Positions 1 to 7,677 of a stretch of 64,000 bases of DNA are shown here, piece by piece. The first letter of the stretch is position 1, and each line of letters begins with the position of its first letter. The notes under the pieces were generated by a model. It ran no database searches. It was not told where the DNA came from and was given only the letters and a program-made list of their open reading frames with translations. The DNA is taken from positions 78,877 to 142,876 of the forward strand of contig CAVZGE010000010.1 of the NCBI GenBank assembly GCA_963774745.1. Reading direction: 5' to 3'. The position numbers and the translations under genes are program-made. This stretch comes from Prado023 sp963774745 (GTDB lineage: Bacteria; Actinomycetota; Actinomycetes; S36-B12; CAIYMF01).

Positions 1-578
1 CCCTTGGGCCGCCCCGTCGTCCCGGACGTGTAGACGATGGTGGCCGGGTCCTGCGGGGTGACCGCCGCGCACCGGGTGGTGAGCACCTCGTCGCCGATCC
101 CGGCGCCGTCAGCGACCAGGGCGTCGATCAGGCCGTCGTCCATCACCCAGATCGGGGGCGGGGTGGTCAGCGCCGCGCCGGCGACCCGGCTCGCGGCGAG
201 CGCCGAGTCGGTGATCACGGCCACCGCCTCGCTGTCCTGGAGGATCCACTCGATCTGCTCGGCCGAGGAGGAGTCGTAGATCGGCACCGCGAACGCCCCG
301 GCCGTCCACAGCGCGAAGTCCAGCACGGTCCACTCGTAGCGCGTGGGGGAGAGGATGGCCACCGGCTGGCCCACCTCGATGCCCCTGGCCACGAGCCCGC
401 GCGCCACCGCCCGGACCAGGTCGTTGAACTCCTTGGCGGAGACGTCGGTCCACCCGTCGCCGGTCCGCAGCGCGTACATCGGCCGGCTCGGGGACTCCGC
501 GGCGCGCCGGGCAGGGATCGAGGCGAGCGTCTCGGTGATCGGCATCGGGATCGCCGCGGGGATGGACAACTCGTGCAT
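1..578 (-). CDS. AMP-dependent acyl-CoA synthetase, N-terminal part (runs off the window)
   Basis: The 192 visible codons are the N-terminal domain of an adenylate-forming acyl-CoA ligase, which activates a fatty acid with ATP and joins it to CoA. The piece ends, at the window edge, in the P-loop-like signature IVYTSGTTGRPKG that binds ATP phosphates. Before it come typical long-chain FadD segments such as VAILSPTRYEWTVLDFA and GAFAVPIYDSSS. The ATG at 576-578 gives the natural start MHELSIP. The C-terminal catalytic half lies outside the window. Substrate chain length cannot be read from this part; a long-chain (FadD15-like) enzyme is the best guess. Confidence 0.9.
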   Translation of the reverse strand, partial: MHELSIPAAIPMPITETLASIPARRAAESPSRPMYALRTGDGWTDVSAKEFNDLVRAVARGLVARGIEVGQPVAILSPTRYEWTVLDFALWTAGAFAVPIYDSSSAEQIEWILQDSEAVAVITDSALAASRVAGAALTTPPPIWVMDDGLIDALVADGAGIGDEVLTTRCAAVTPQDPATIVYTSGTTGRPK

Positions 579-622
579 GAGGACCGCCTTCTGCCAACCG
601 GGGGATGGCTCTACCGGTCACG

Positions 623-1102
623 TTACCGTCGCAGCAACCTCAGCGCGTTGCGGGTGCGTCGTCGCGAGCGACGGGCCGCGTCGGCCGACCAGATCAGGTC
701 CAGCTGCTGGGCCTCCTCCGGGGCGATCCCCAGGGCGGTCGCGTACGAGCTGCGCCAGTGCAGCGACGGGACCGCGGCCTCGAGGACCTCGACGGGGATG
801 CACCGGTCCAGCGGCAGCAGGGTGTCCCATGCGACCAGGACGTGGTGGCTGATCAGGCCGGGTCGGGTGGGGTGCGCCGAGAGGAACGGAGCCGAGCGCA
901 CCGTTCCCCGGCCGATCAGCCCGCGTTGCGGGCCCAGCAGCATGAGGTGCACCTCGGTGCCGACAGGGGTCAGCTGCCAGGCGCCGATGGGGGCGCGCTC
1001 CAGCAGTCCCTGCTCGTCGCGGCAGCGCCGTACGCAGTCCTCGTACGAGCCGGTCCAGCGGTTCCCCTGACGGGGATCCCAGCCCAAGACGACGGCGCCC
1101 AT
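623..1102 (-). CDS. Stand-alone EVE/PUA-like domain protein, hypothetical
   Basis: A 159-residue protein starting at ATG 1100-1102 (MGAVVLGWDP). Its pattern, an early W-N/D-P segment, a W around residue 18, the central VHLMLLG-x-RGLIGRGTV strand pair, then HHVLVAWD and a C-terminal LDLIWSA helix, resembles the EVE-like module that often precedes HNH endonuclease domains. Proteins with this fold bind modified bases in DNA or RNA. No nuclease domain follows here; the C-terminus is a short basic tail (RRSRRRTRNALRLLRR). The family call is from pattern memory and is moderate; the role is unknown. It sits 44 bp downstream of the acyl-CoA synthetase start on the same strand, probably as a separate unit. 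Confidence 0.55.
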   Translation of the reverse strand: MGAVVLGWDPRQGNRWTGSYEDCVRRCRDEQGLLERAPIGAWQLTPVGTEVHLMLLGPQRGLIGRGTVRSAPFLSAHPTRPGLISHHVLVAWDTLLPLDRCIPVEVLEAAVPSLHWRSSYATALGIAPEEAQQLDLIWSADAARRSRRRTRNALRLLRR

Positions 1103-1404
1103 GCCTGCATTCTCCCCCGCGACGAATCGCCGGAAACGCCTATCACGTGGGCGATTCGGGTGTTCCTGGTCACGTCCGACGCGCTCGGGGCGGGACGGGC
1201 GGCCCCGCCCGGACGCGGCGATGGGCACCGCGCCACCCCCGTGGGTTCGGTGCCCATCACGTCCCCCGGGCCCCGGGGCTCGCCATGCCCTGTCAGGTCC
1301 GGTGCTCTGGAATGGTAAGCGGGCAGGGAATCGAACTCCAAACCGCAACTCGAATGTGCAACACGAATTATGGATGTTCGGCGCAGAGCACTAGGTTCGC
1401 TGCC
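1103..1404. other. Divergent intergenic region between the EVE-like gene and a TetR gene
   Basis: About 300 bp without a convincing gene. The left part is very GC-rich with a GC stem near 1190-1225 (gggcgggacgggcggccccgccc). The right part, about 1320-1400, is clearly AT-richer and is the likely promoter zone for the TetR gene that begins at 1405 with no evident Shine-Dalgarno, which would suit a leaderless transcript. No tRNA or small RNA could be supported. Confidence 0.4.
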
Positions 1405-2091
1405 GTGGGTACCTACCTGAAGGCCGCCGAGCGCAGGGCCCTGGTGCGAGCCGCGGCCCGCGAGATGCTGCGCTCGGGGACGACCTTCCAGGATCTCTCG
1501 CTGCGCGACCTCGCCGAGCACCTCGGGTGGTCGCTGGGCACCCTGCACCGCGCCTACTCGATCACCGCGACATTGCTCAACGACCTGCTGCTTGAGTTCG
1601 AGGACGCCACGTACACGGCCGTCTTCATCGTCGGCGACGGCGGCCTGCGTGCGGAGCTGACCGCCTCCGCGCACCGGATGTACGAGCACATGGGTGACGA
1701 GGCCAACGTGCAGCTGATGCGCTACCAGATGACCCTGGGCTGCCGGTCGGAGGATCCCCACGAGCTGGCGCTGCGGCACACCCGGGACTCCTCCTGGGAG
1801 TTCACCCGGGACGGCCTGGTGCAGATATCGGTGGCCGCCGGTGAGGAGTACAGCGACATCAACGCGGTGGCCACCGTGCTCACCGCCCTCCGGGACGGAC
1901 TGGCCTACCAGTTCTTCTCGCACGGGCAGCGTGACCGGTGGATGGCCGACTCGCTGCGCGCGATCGACATGGCGGTCGAGCTCGCCGGTCCGCGCAAGGT
2001 CAGCACGCGGGCCTCACTGGGCGACCAGCGGTACACCGCCGACCAGATGCCGGCCCGCCGCCGGGAGCTCCTCGAGCAGCGGCGCGGTTAG
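1405..2091 (+). CDS. TetR/AcrR-family transcriptional regulator
   Basis: A 228-residue regulator. The N-terminal helix-turn-helix spans about residues 10-55 (AAREMLRSGTTFQDLSLRDLAEHLGWSLGTLHRAY), followed by an all-helical ligand-binding domain with no recognisable effector signature. The GTG at 1405 is chosen because it begins just before the first conserved helix; the frame is open upstream but the AT-rich segment there looks non-coding. It converges on the TetR-ACT-GNAT gene, with 63 bp between stops. Target and ligand are unknown. Confidence 0.8.
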   Translation: MGTYLKAAERRALVRAAAREMLRSGTTFQDLSLRDLAEHLGWSLGTLHRAYSITATLLNDLLLEFEDATYTAVFIVGDGGLRAELTASAHRMYEHMGDEANVQLMRYQMTLGCRSEDPHELALRHTRDSSWEFTRDGLVQISVAAGEEYSDINAVATVLTALRDGLAYQFFSHGQRDRWMADSLRAIDMAVELAGPRKVSTRASLGDQRYTADQMPARRRELLEQRRG

Positions 2092-2113
2092 CCCAGCCGT
2101 CGCGGATCGGCCC

Positions 2114-2140
2114 GCCCCCGATCGGCCAGCCCCCCGATCT
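2114..2140. promoter_or_regulatory. Operator-like palindromic sequence 3' of the TetR-ACT-GNAT gene
   Basis: The segment carries CCCCCGATCGG and then CAGCCCCCCGATCT (2127-2140). The latter is the exact reverse complement of AGATCGGGGGGCTG at 3885-3898, upstream of the TetR-ACT-GNAT start. The two copies therefore flank that gene as inverted repeats. They may be binding sites for one of the two neighbouring TetR proteins; this is inference from the match only. Confidence 0.4.
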
Positions 2141-2154
2141 GCGCGGGTGCGGCA

Positions 2155-3846
2155 TCACCCGGCGCTTGGGGGCTGCTCCGGGTGCGCGCCCGGCAGGGAC
2201 GCGCGCATCGTGGTCAGGCCCTCCTCGACCCGCGAGGTCCAGTCCAGACCCATCCGGTCGAGCAGGCGCAGCATCCCGGTGTTGTCGGCCAGCACGACGG
2301 CGACGACCTCCTCGAACTCCAGGCGCTGGGCCAGGCGCACCAGGCGGCGCAGCAGGGCCGAGCCCACGCCGCCGCCCTGGTGGGCGTCCTCGACGAGGAC
2401 GGCGATCTCGGCGCTGTGCGCGTCCCCCGCGTGCTCGGGGAAGACGTTGCCCAGGCCGATGACCTTCCCCTCGTCGCCGACAGCCACCAGCGTGGCACCG
2501 CTGTGCCCGCCGGACAGCCGGCGCATCTGGATCTCCTGCCAGTCCCCCGAGGAGACGTAGCGCTGGTAGAGCGTGCGCTGCGAGCAGCGCTTGTGCATCG
2601 CCGCCACCGCGTGGGCGTCCTCGGGGTGGGCCAGGCGGATCCAGACAGTCCCGGACTTGACCGGCTCGATCCAGCCCTGGGCGTCGGTGTCCCCGGCGGC
2701 GGCGGCGATCGCGGCGAACAGGCGCAGCAGCGCTGAGGCGCGCGTCTGCTCCGCGCGGGCGAACGGGGCCCACTCGCGGCTGAGCAGCACGTGCCGGTCG
2801 GGGGTCCACTGCAGGCGCAGGACGTTGGTCCGGTCGTCCTCCCCCTCGGTCGCGTCGACCACCCGGACGCGGTCGGCCTCGACGAGCTGCTCCGCGGCGA
2901 AGGGTGCCCACCCCGGGTTGGCGACGAGCTCCGTGGCACCGTTCATGATCCGGGTCGGGAGGTCCAGTGCGTCATCGGGGGACCCGGGGCGGACGTAGGC
3001 GTTCCTGCCGGCCGAGAGCGCCGCAGCCCGCAGGACCTCCTCGGTCACCGACTCGGGGGCGGTCACGGCGAGGTCGACCGTCCGCGTTTCCCCACTGGTG
3101 CCGATCATGTACATCGCCAGGGAGTAGGTGTTCAGGGCGCCGATGGCCCGGATCAGCTGCGCCACCCCACCGGCCCGGTCCGGGATGTCCACGCGGATCC
3201 GCCAGAACGAGCGCGGCCCGGGGTCGGGCTCGAGCATCAGGTCCGGCGGGGCCACGGCCGCCCCGATCCGGGCCATGAGGGCGTCCCAGTCCTCCCGACG
3301 CGGCCGGGCCGCCAGGGCGGGATCCACCATCGCCAGCCCGACGGACAGGGCCAGGGAGAAGTGCGCCAGCACGTCGTCGTCGACGGTCTCGTCGATCCCG
3401 CCGTCGGCCCGGACCCGGAGGATCAGGGCCTTGATGTTGTCCCAGCGGCGCTGGATCCGCTCGGATTCGATGACCCGCAGCGCCGGGTCCCGGTGCGCCC
3501 GCGTGAGGGCCTCGAGCTCCAGGAGGTCCCAGCTGCGCGGCGGGTGGGCGAAGACCTCGCCGGCTGCCGCGAGGATCACGGCCAGCGGGGGCATCGACAT
3601 ACCCGGACCCGCCCCGGCAGGATGCGCGCCCTGCGCGATCCGGTCGGCGGCATCCGAGGTGACCTTCTCGGCCATGACGGCCGCGAACAGCTCCGCGCGC
3701 CCGCCCGTCAGCTTCCGGACGCGGTACTGGGAGACGCCGGCCTCCTGGGCGACCTGGCGCACGCCCACGCCCTCGTAGCCGTGCTGCGCGAAGAGCTCTG
3801 CGGCGACATCGATGATCCGCCGGCGCATCTGGTCCTCGGAGGTCAC
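2155..3846 (-). CDS. TetR DNA-binding domain fused to ACT-like and GNAT acetyltransferase domains
   Basis: A 563-residue multidomain protein. Residues about 8-55 are a TetR helix-turn-helix (RIIDVAAELFAQHGYEGVG), with TetR-type helices to about 200. Residues about 214-285 look like an ACT domain (FWRIRVDIPDRAGGVAQLIR), a fold that senses small ligands. Residues about 400-545 form a GNAT acetyltransferase, with the acetyl-CoA loop HQGGGVGSALLRRLV near 489-503. This would couple ligand sensing, DNA binding and acetyl transfer in one chain. GTG 3844-3846 is chosen; ATG at 3828 is an alternative. The substrate is not known. A palindrome upstream suggests autoregulation. Confidence 0.85.
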   Translation of the reverse strand: MTSEDQMRRRIIDVAAELFAQHGYEGVGVRQVAQEAGVSQYRVRKLTGGRAELFAAVMAEKVTSDAADRIAQGAHPAGAGPGMSMPPLAVILAAAGEVFAHPPRSWDLLELEALTRAHRDPALRVIESERIQRRWDNIKALILRVRADGGIDETVDDDVLAHFSLALSVGLAMVDPALAARPRREDWDALMARIGAAVAPPDLMLEPDPGPRSFWRIRVDIPDRAGGVAQLIRAIGALNTYSLAMYMIGTSGETRTVDLAVTAPESVTEEVLRAAALSAGRNAYVRPGSPDDALDLPTRIMNGATELVANPGWAPFAAEQLVEADRVRVVDATEGEDDRTNVLRLQWTPDRHVLLSREWAPFARAEQTRASALLRLFAAIAAAAGDTDAQGWIEPVKSGTVWIRLAHPEDAHAVAAMHKRCSQRTLYQRYVSSGDWQEIQMRRLSGGHSGATLVAVGDEGKVIGLGNVFPEHAGDAHSAEIAVLVEDAHQGGGVGSALLRRLVRLAQRLEFEEVVAVVLADNTGMLRLLDRMGLDWTSRVEEGLTTMRASLPGAHPEQPPSAG

Positions 3847-3879
3847 CCCGACGACGCTAGCAGCGTGGCTGCCCGGTGT

Positions 3880-3898
3880 CCCCGAGATCGGGGGGCTG
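3880..3898. promoter_or_regulatory. Candidate TetR operator upstream of the TetR-ACT-GNAT gene
   Basis: CCCCGA-GA-TCGGGG (3880-3893) is a perfect dyad 34 bp upstream of the GTG start, extended on the right to AGATCGGGGGGCTG, which recurs inverted at 2127-2140. Position and symmetry suit a TetR-family operator and autorepression. It could also control the divergent HD-domain gene starting at 4004. Confidence 0.5.
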
Positions 3899-4003
3899 TG
3901 GCCGAGCGCGGGAGGCAGGTGAACCCGCCCCCTGCCAGGGGCCGCCTGCCGGTGGCCGGTGCAGCACTTGTCGGGGGCGGTACCTCGCGGGATGATTCGG
4001 GCG

Positions 4004-4678
4004 ATGGACGTCGACGAGGAGCGCCCTGCCGCCGCCTCCGCCGTGCCCACGCGCACCGAGGCGGAGAGCATCGTGCGCCACCTGCTCGGCGACGAGGGGG
4101 CGCGCCTGGCGCACATGCACACCGCCGGCTCGATGGCCGTCCGGCTTGGCGTGCTGTTCGCCGCCGACGAGGCGGCGCTGCTGGTGGCCGCGGCGACGCT
4201 GCACGACGTGGGCTACTCCCCGGGCATCGCGCAGACCGGCTTCCACCCGCTCGACGGTGCGCTGTACCTGCGCTCGATCGGCCTCTCCGAGCGGTTGTGC
4301 GGCCTGGTCGCGCACCACTCCGAGGCGGACATGACGGCCGTCCAGCACGGGGTCCTCGACCTTTCGGAACAGTTCCCGCGGGAGCGCTCGCTGCTGGCCG
4401 ACGCACTGGTCTACGCCGACATGCACTCCGCGCCCGACGGCCAGATGATCCGGGCCGAGCATCGGCTGGCCGACATCGCCCGGCGGCGCCCGGACCCGAT
4501 CGAGACGGTGCGGGCCCAACGGCTGCGGACGGCGATGGCCCGGGTCGGCGCGGCCCTGCACGCACACGAGGAGCGCCTCGGCGTGGCCGGCCAGGACATC
4601 GTCCCGGAGCCGCGCGACCCGCAGGCAGGCGACTGGTGGCGGGCTGAGGACCGCTACAGCCCCGCCCTGGACGGCTAG
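4004..4678 (+). CDS. HD-domain phosphohydrolase-like protein
   Basis: A 224-residue protein with an HD metal-dependent phosphohydrolase domain over about residues 40-140. Visible metal ligands are the early HMHTAGSM segment, the HD pair in ATLHDVGYSP, and HHS in LVAHHSEAD. HD proteins typically hydrolyse nucleotides or phosphoesters; nothing here fixes the substrate. ATG 4004 is used, and ATG 3992 in the same frame is possible. It is divergent from the TetR-ACT-GNAT gene and shares its promoter region. Confidence 0.75.
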   Translation: MDVDEERPAAASAVPTRTEAESIVRHLLGDEGARLAHMHTAGSMAVRLGVLFAADEAALLVAAATLHDVGYSPGIAQTGFHPLDGALYLRSIGLSERLCGLVAHHSEADMTAVQHGVLDLSEQFPRERSLLADALVYADMHSAPDGQMIRAEHRLADIARRRPDPIETVRAQRLRTAMARVGAALHAHEERLGVAGQDIVPEPRDPQAGDWWRAEDRYSPALDG

Positions 4679-4680
4679 CC

Positions 4681-5610
4681 TCACTCCTCCGGGGCGGCAG
4701 CCAGTGGTGGTCGGCTGCGCAGCGCCCAGGTGACCGCCCCGATCACGACCAGCGCCGCCGCGAGCGTCCCCAGGGTCACGACCTCGCCGAGCAGCAGGGC
4801 CGACCACACCAGCGTGAGCAGCGGCTGCAGCTGCTGGGTCTGGCCCGCGTGCGCGATCCCGGCGGTGGCCAGGCCCCGGTACCAGGCGAAGAAGGCCAGG
4901 TACATCGATGAGACGCCGAGCAGGATCAGGCTGGCCCACTGAGCAGTGGTCGGGTCGTGGTCCCCGCTGGTCGTCGCCCAGAGGACCACGCTGGCAGGGA
5001 CGGTGACGGGCAGCGCGAGCACCACCACCCACGAGATCACCTGCCAACCGGGGAGGACCCGGGTCACGACTGCCCCCTCGACGTAGCACCAGGACGATGC
5101 GAGCACGGCGCCGACGACCATGAGGTCCGCCACCAGGTCGCCACCGGTGGCGCCTCCGCGGGTCAGTGCGAAGACGACCAGGGCCGCGGTCCCGGTCAGG
5201 GCGGCCGCCCAGAACTGGCGGCTGACGTGCTCGTGCGCCCGCCGGACAGCGAGTGCGGCCGTCGCCAGGGGCATGAACGCCGCGATCACCGCGGCGTGCG
5301 CGGATGTGGTGCGTTGCAGGGCCAGCGCGAGCAGGATCGCCCATCCGAACACTGCCCCGAGCATCGTGAGGACCAGGGGTCGCAGGTACTGCCTCGGCGG
5401 GAGCGCGACGCGTCGCACCAGCAGCAGGGCCGATGCCAGCGTCCCGGCGATCACCGCCCGTCCCATGGCGGTGAAGAACGGGTCGAAGCCGCCGACCGCC
5501 ACCTTGGTCAGGGGCAGCGAGAACGAGAAGAGCAGGACGCCGAGCATCGCCCACAGGAGACCGGCGCGGACCGTGTGCGCCGGGGCCTGCCGGGTGTCCG
5601 CGGTTCTCAC
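4681..5610 (-). CDS. EamA/DMT-superfamily transporter
   Basis: A roughly 309-residue integral membrane protein with ten predicted hydrophobic segments in two EamA repeats (for example GLLWAMLGVLLFSFSLPLT near the N-terminus). Such proteins export amino acids, metabolites or drugs. GTG 5608-5610 gives a length normal for the family; an upstream ATG at 5664 would add a non-conserved tail. It converges on the HD gene with two bases between stops. The transported compound cannot be inferred. Confidence 0.8.
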   Translation of the reverse strand: MRTADTRQAPAHTVRAGLLWAMLGVLLFSFSLPLTKVAVGGFDPFFTAMGRAVIAGTLASALLLVRRVALPPRQYLRPLVLTMLGAVFGWAILLALALQRTTSAHAAVIAAFMPLATAALAVRRAHEHVSRQFWAAALTGTAALVVFALTRGGATGGDLVADLMVVGAVLASSWCYVEGAVVTRVLPGWQVISWVVVLALPVTVPASVVLWATTSGDHDPTTAQWASLILLGVSSMYLAFFAWYRGLATAGIAHAGQTQQLQPLLTLVWSALLLGEVVTLGTLAAALVVIGAVTWALRSRPPLAAAPEE

Positions 5611-5722
5611 CTGCCGAACCGTACCCGGGACGCCGGGCTGCGACGGCCCCCGCGCGGACCGCACGGGGGCTGCGCATGCAGGAGAATCAGCGACGGGATG
5701 GGCGACGGTGGGGAGGTACCTG

Positions 5723-7677
5723 ATGGGCGGCGAGCGCCGGCGGCTGCTGGTCTTCGGGTCCTACGACGCCCGGCTGCACCCGCGGGTGGCGGTGCTGCGC
5801 GACGGGCTGGCAGCCCGGGGCTGGGCGGTCAGCGAGGTCAACGAGCCCTTGGGCGCGGCGACCTCGGACAAGGTGGCGGCGGCCGGGTCCCCGGCGGCGG
5901 CGATGCGCCTGACGGCGCGGCAGGTGCGCTCGTGGGCGGGGCTGGTCCGGCGATCGGGTGGCAGCGGTGCGCCGGACCCGGACGTGGTGCTCGTCGGTTA
6001 CATGGGGCACGCCGACGTCCACCTGGCGCGCCTGCGCTACCGGCGCTCGGTGATCGCCCTGGACCACCTCGTGGGCCTCGCGGACACCGTGCGCGACCGG
6101 GGCCTGGGCGGTGGGACGAAGCTGGCCGTCCTCGACCTCGTCGACCGTGCTGCCCTGCGCGCTGCTGATGTCGTCGTCGTCGACACGGACCTCCAGGCGC
6201 GCATGCTCCCCCGGGGCGCGCGGGCCCGGGCGGTGGTGGTCCCGGTCGGGGCGGGCCGGGAGTGGTTCGCGGCCGCCGAACGGGCCGCCGAGCGCAAGCC
6301 GGTGGCGGTCGACAGCGTCGGCACGCCCCCGCCCCCGCCCGACAGCCGGGCCGTCGGCCGCCGGATCGTCCGACCCGGGACCGGGGGCGCCCGTCCTGCG
6401 CGTGGTCTTCTTCGGACTGTTCACCCCGCTGCAGGGCGCTGCGACGATCGGCCGGGCCATCGACCTGCTGCGCGAGGACCCCATCGAGTTCACGATGATC
6501 GGCCACGGCCAGGACCTCGCCGAAGCGCTGGAGCTGACGCGCGGCAGCACGCGAGTGCGCTGGCTGGACTGGGTCGACGGTGCGGACCTGCCGGACCTCG
6601 TCGCCCGGCACGACGTCTGCCTGGGCATCTTCGGCACCGGGCCCAAGGCGCAGCGCGTCGTGCCGACGAAGGTGTACCAGGGCCTGGCGGCGGGGTGCGC
6701 GGTCGTGACCGCCCGGACACCGGCAGCAGGTACCCTCGGGGACGCAGTCGTGTCCGTGCCGCCGGGCGACCCCCAGGCCCTCGCCGACGCGCTGCGACAC
6801 CTCGCCCTCGACAAGGAGTCGCTCACCGTGGCCCGTGACCGCGCCCGCGCTGCCGCCGAGCAGTTCTCCCCGGAGTCCTCGACCGCCGGTCTCGACGCCC
6901 GATTGGCTGCTGCCCCGGGCCGCCGTTCCGCGCTTCCGCCCCTGACCTTCAACGCCCACCTGCGCTGGGACGTGATCACCCGAGCACTGGCCGGGCTCGA
7001 CGTCACCGACGTGCTGGAGATCGGGCCCGGCGAGGGCGCGGTCGCGTGCCGGCTCGCCCCGGGCCGCACCTACACGGGGGTGGAGCTGTCCGATCGGACC
7101 CGGGCGATCACCGAGCAGCGGCTGCAGCCAACTGGGGACCCCCGGTCGGCTGGTCGCGGCGCTGGCGGACCTCCCGGCCGACGAGCGCTTCGACCTCGTC
7201 TGCGCCTTCGAGGTCATCGAGCACATCGACGACGACCTCGAGGCCATGGCCTCGTGGGCAGCGCGGCTTCGTCCCGGGGGCACGCTGGTCATCTCGACCC
7301 CGTCGGGACCCGACCGGATGGGGGCCGCCGACCAGATCGCCGGGCACTTCCGCCGGTACTCGGCCGAGGGGCTCGCGGCCATGGCCGGTGACTGCGGGCT
7401 GGTCGACGTGCGGGTCACGCATGTGGGGTACCCGTTCGGCTACCTGCTGGAGGCGGTGCGCAACACCGTGGCCGCCCGGCGCCTGGCTCGGGCCGACCGT
7501 GCGGCGGGCAGCGATGACGCGGTGGCCGCGGCCACGGAGCAGAGCAGCTCCTTCCTGCAGCCGCCGTCCTGGTCGGGCCGGGCGACGAAGCTGGCCTCCG
7601 CCCCGGGGATCTGGCTGCAGCGCCGCCGCCCCGACGCCGGGACCGGCCTGGTCCTGATCGCCCGCGCCCCGAAGTGA
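5723..7677 (+). pseudogene. Bifunctional glycosyltransferase / class I SAM methyltransferase, split by two +1 frameshifts
   Basis: ATG 5723 follows a strong GGGGAGG site. The first frame encodes a GT4-like N-terminal half (LLVFGSYDARLHPRV); after about 6385 a second frame continues with VLRVVFFGLFTPLQGAATI and the donor-binding region PTKVYQGLAAGCAVVTA; the same chain then enters a methyltransferase with the SAM loop VLEIGPGEGAVACRLAPG. After about 7135 a third frame gives DLVCAFEVIEHIDDDLEAM. Removing one G from ggggg near 6383 and one from gggg near 7134 restores about 650 uninterrupted residues. Both breaks look like homopolymer indels rather than decay. The enzyme probably adds and methylates a sugar during surface-glycan assembly with the next three genes. 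Confidence 0.8.

Noticed and set aside
109..621. Large overlapping open frames opposite real genes throughout
   Set aside because: In this very GC-rich DNA the antisense and shifted frames stay open by composition; their Arg/Pro/Gly-rich products match no family.
1310..1400. tRNA-like string on the minus strand (GAGTTCGATTCCCTGCCCGC)
   Set aside because: The TTCGATTC resembles a T-loop but the stem does not pair and no acceptor, D or anticodon arm can be drawn.
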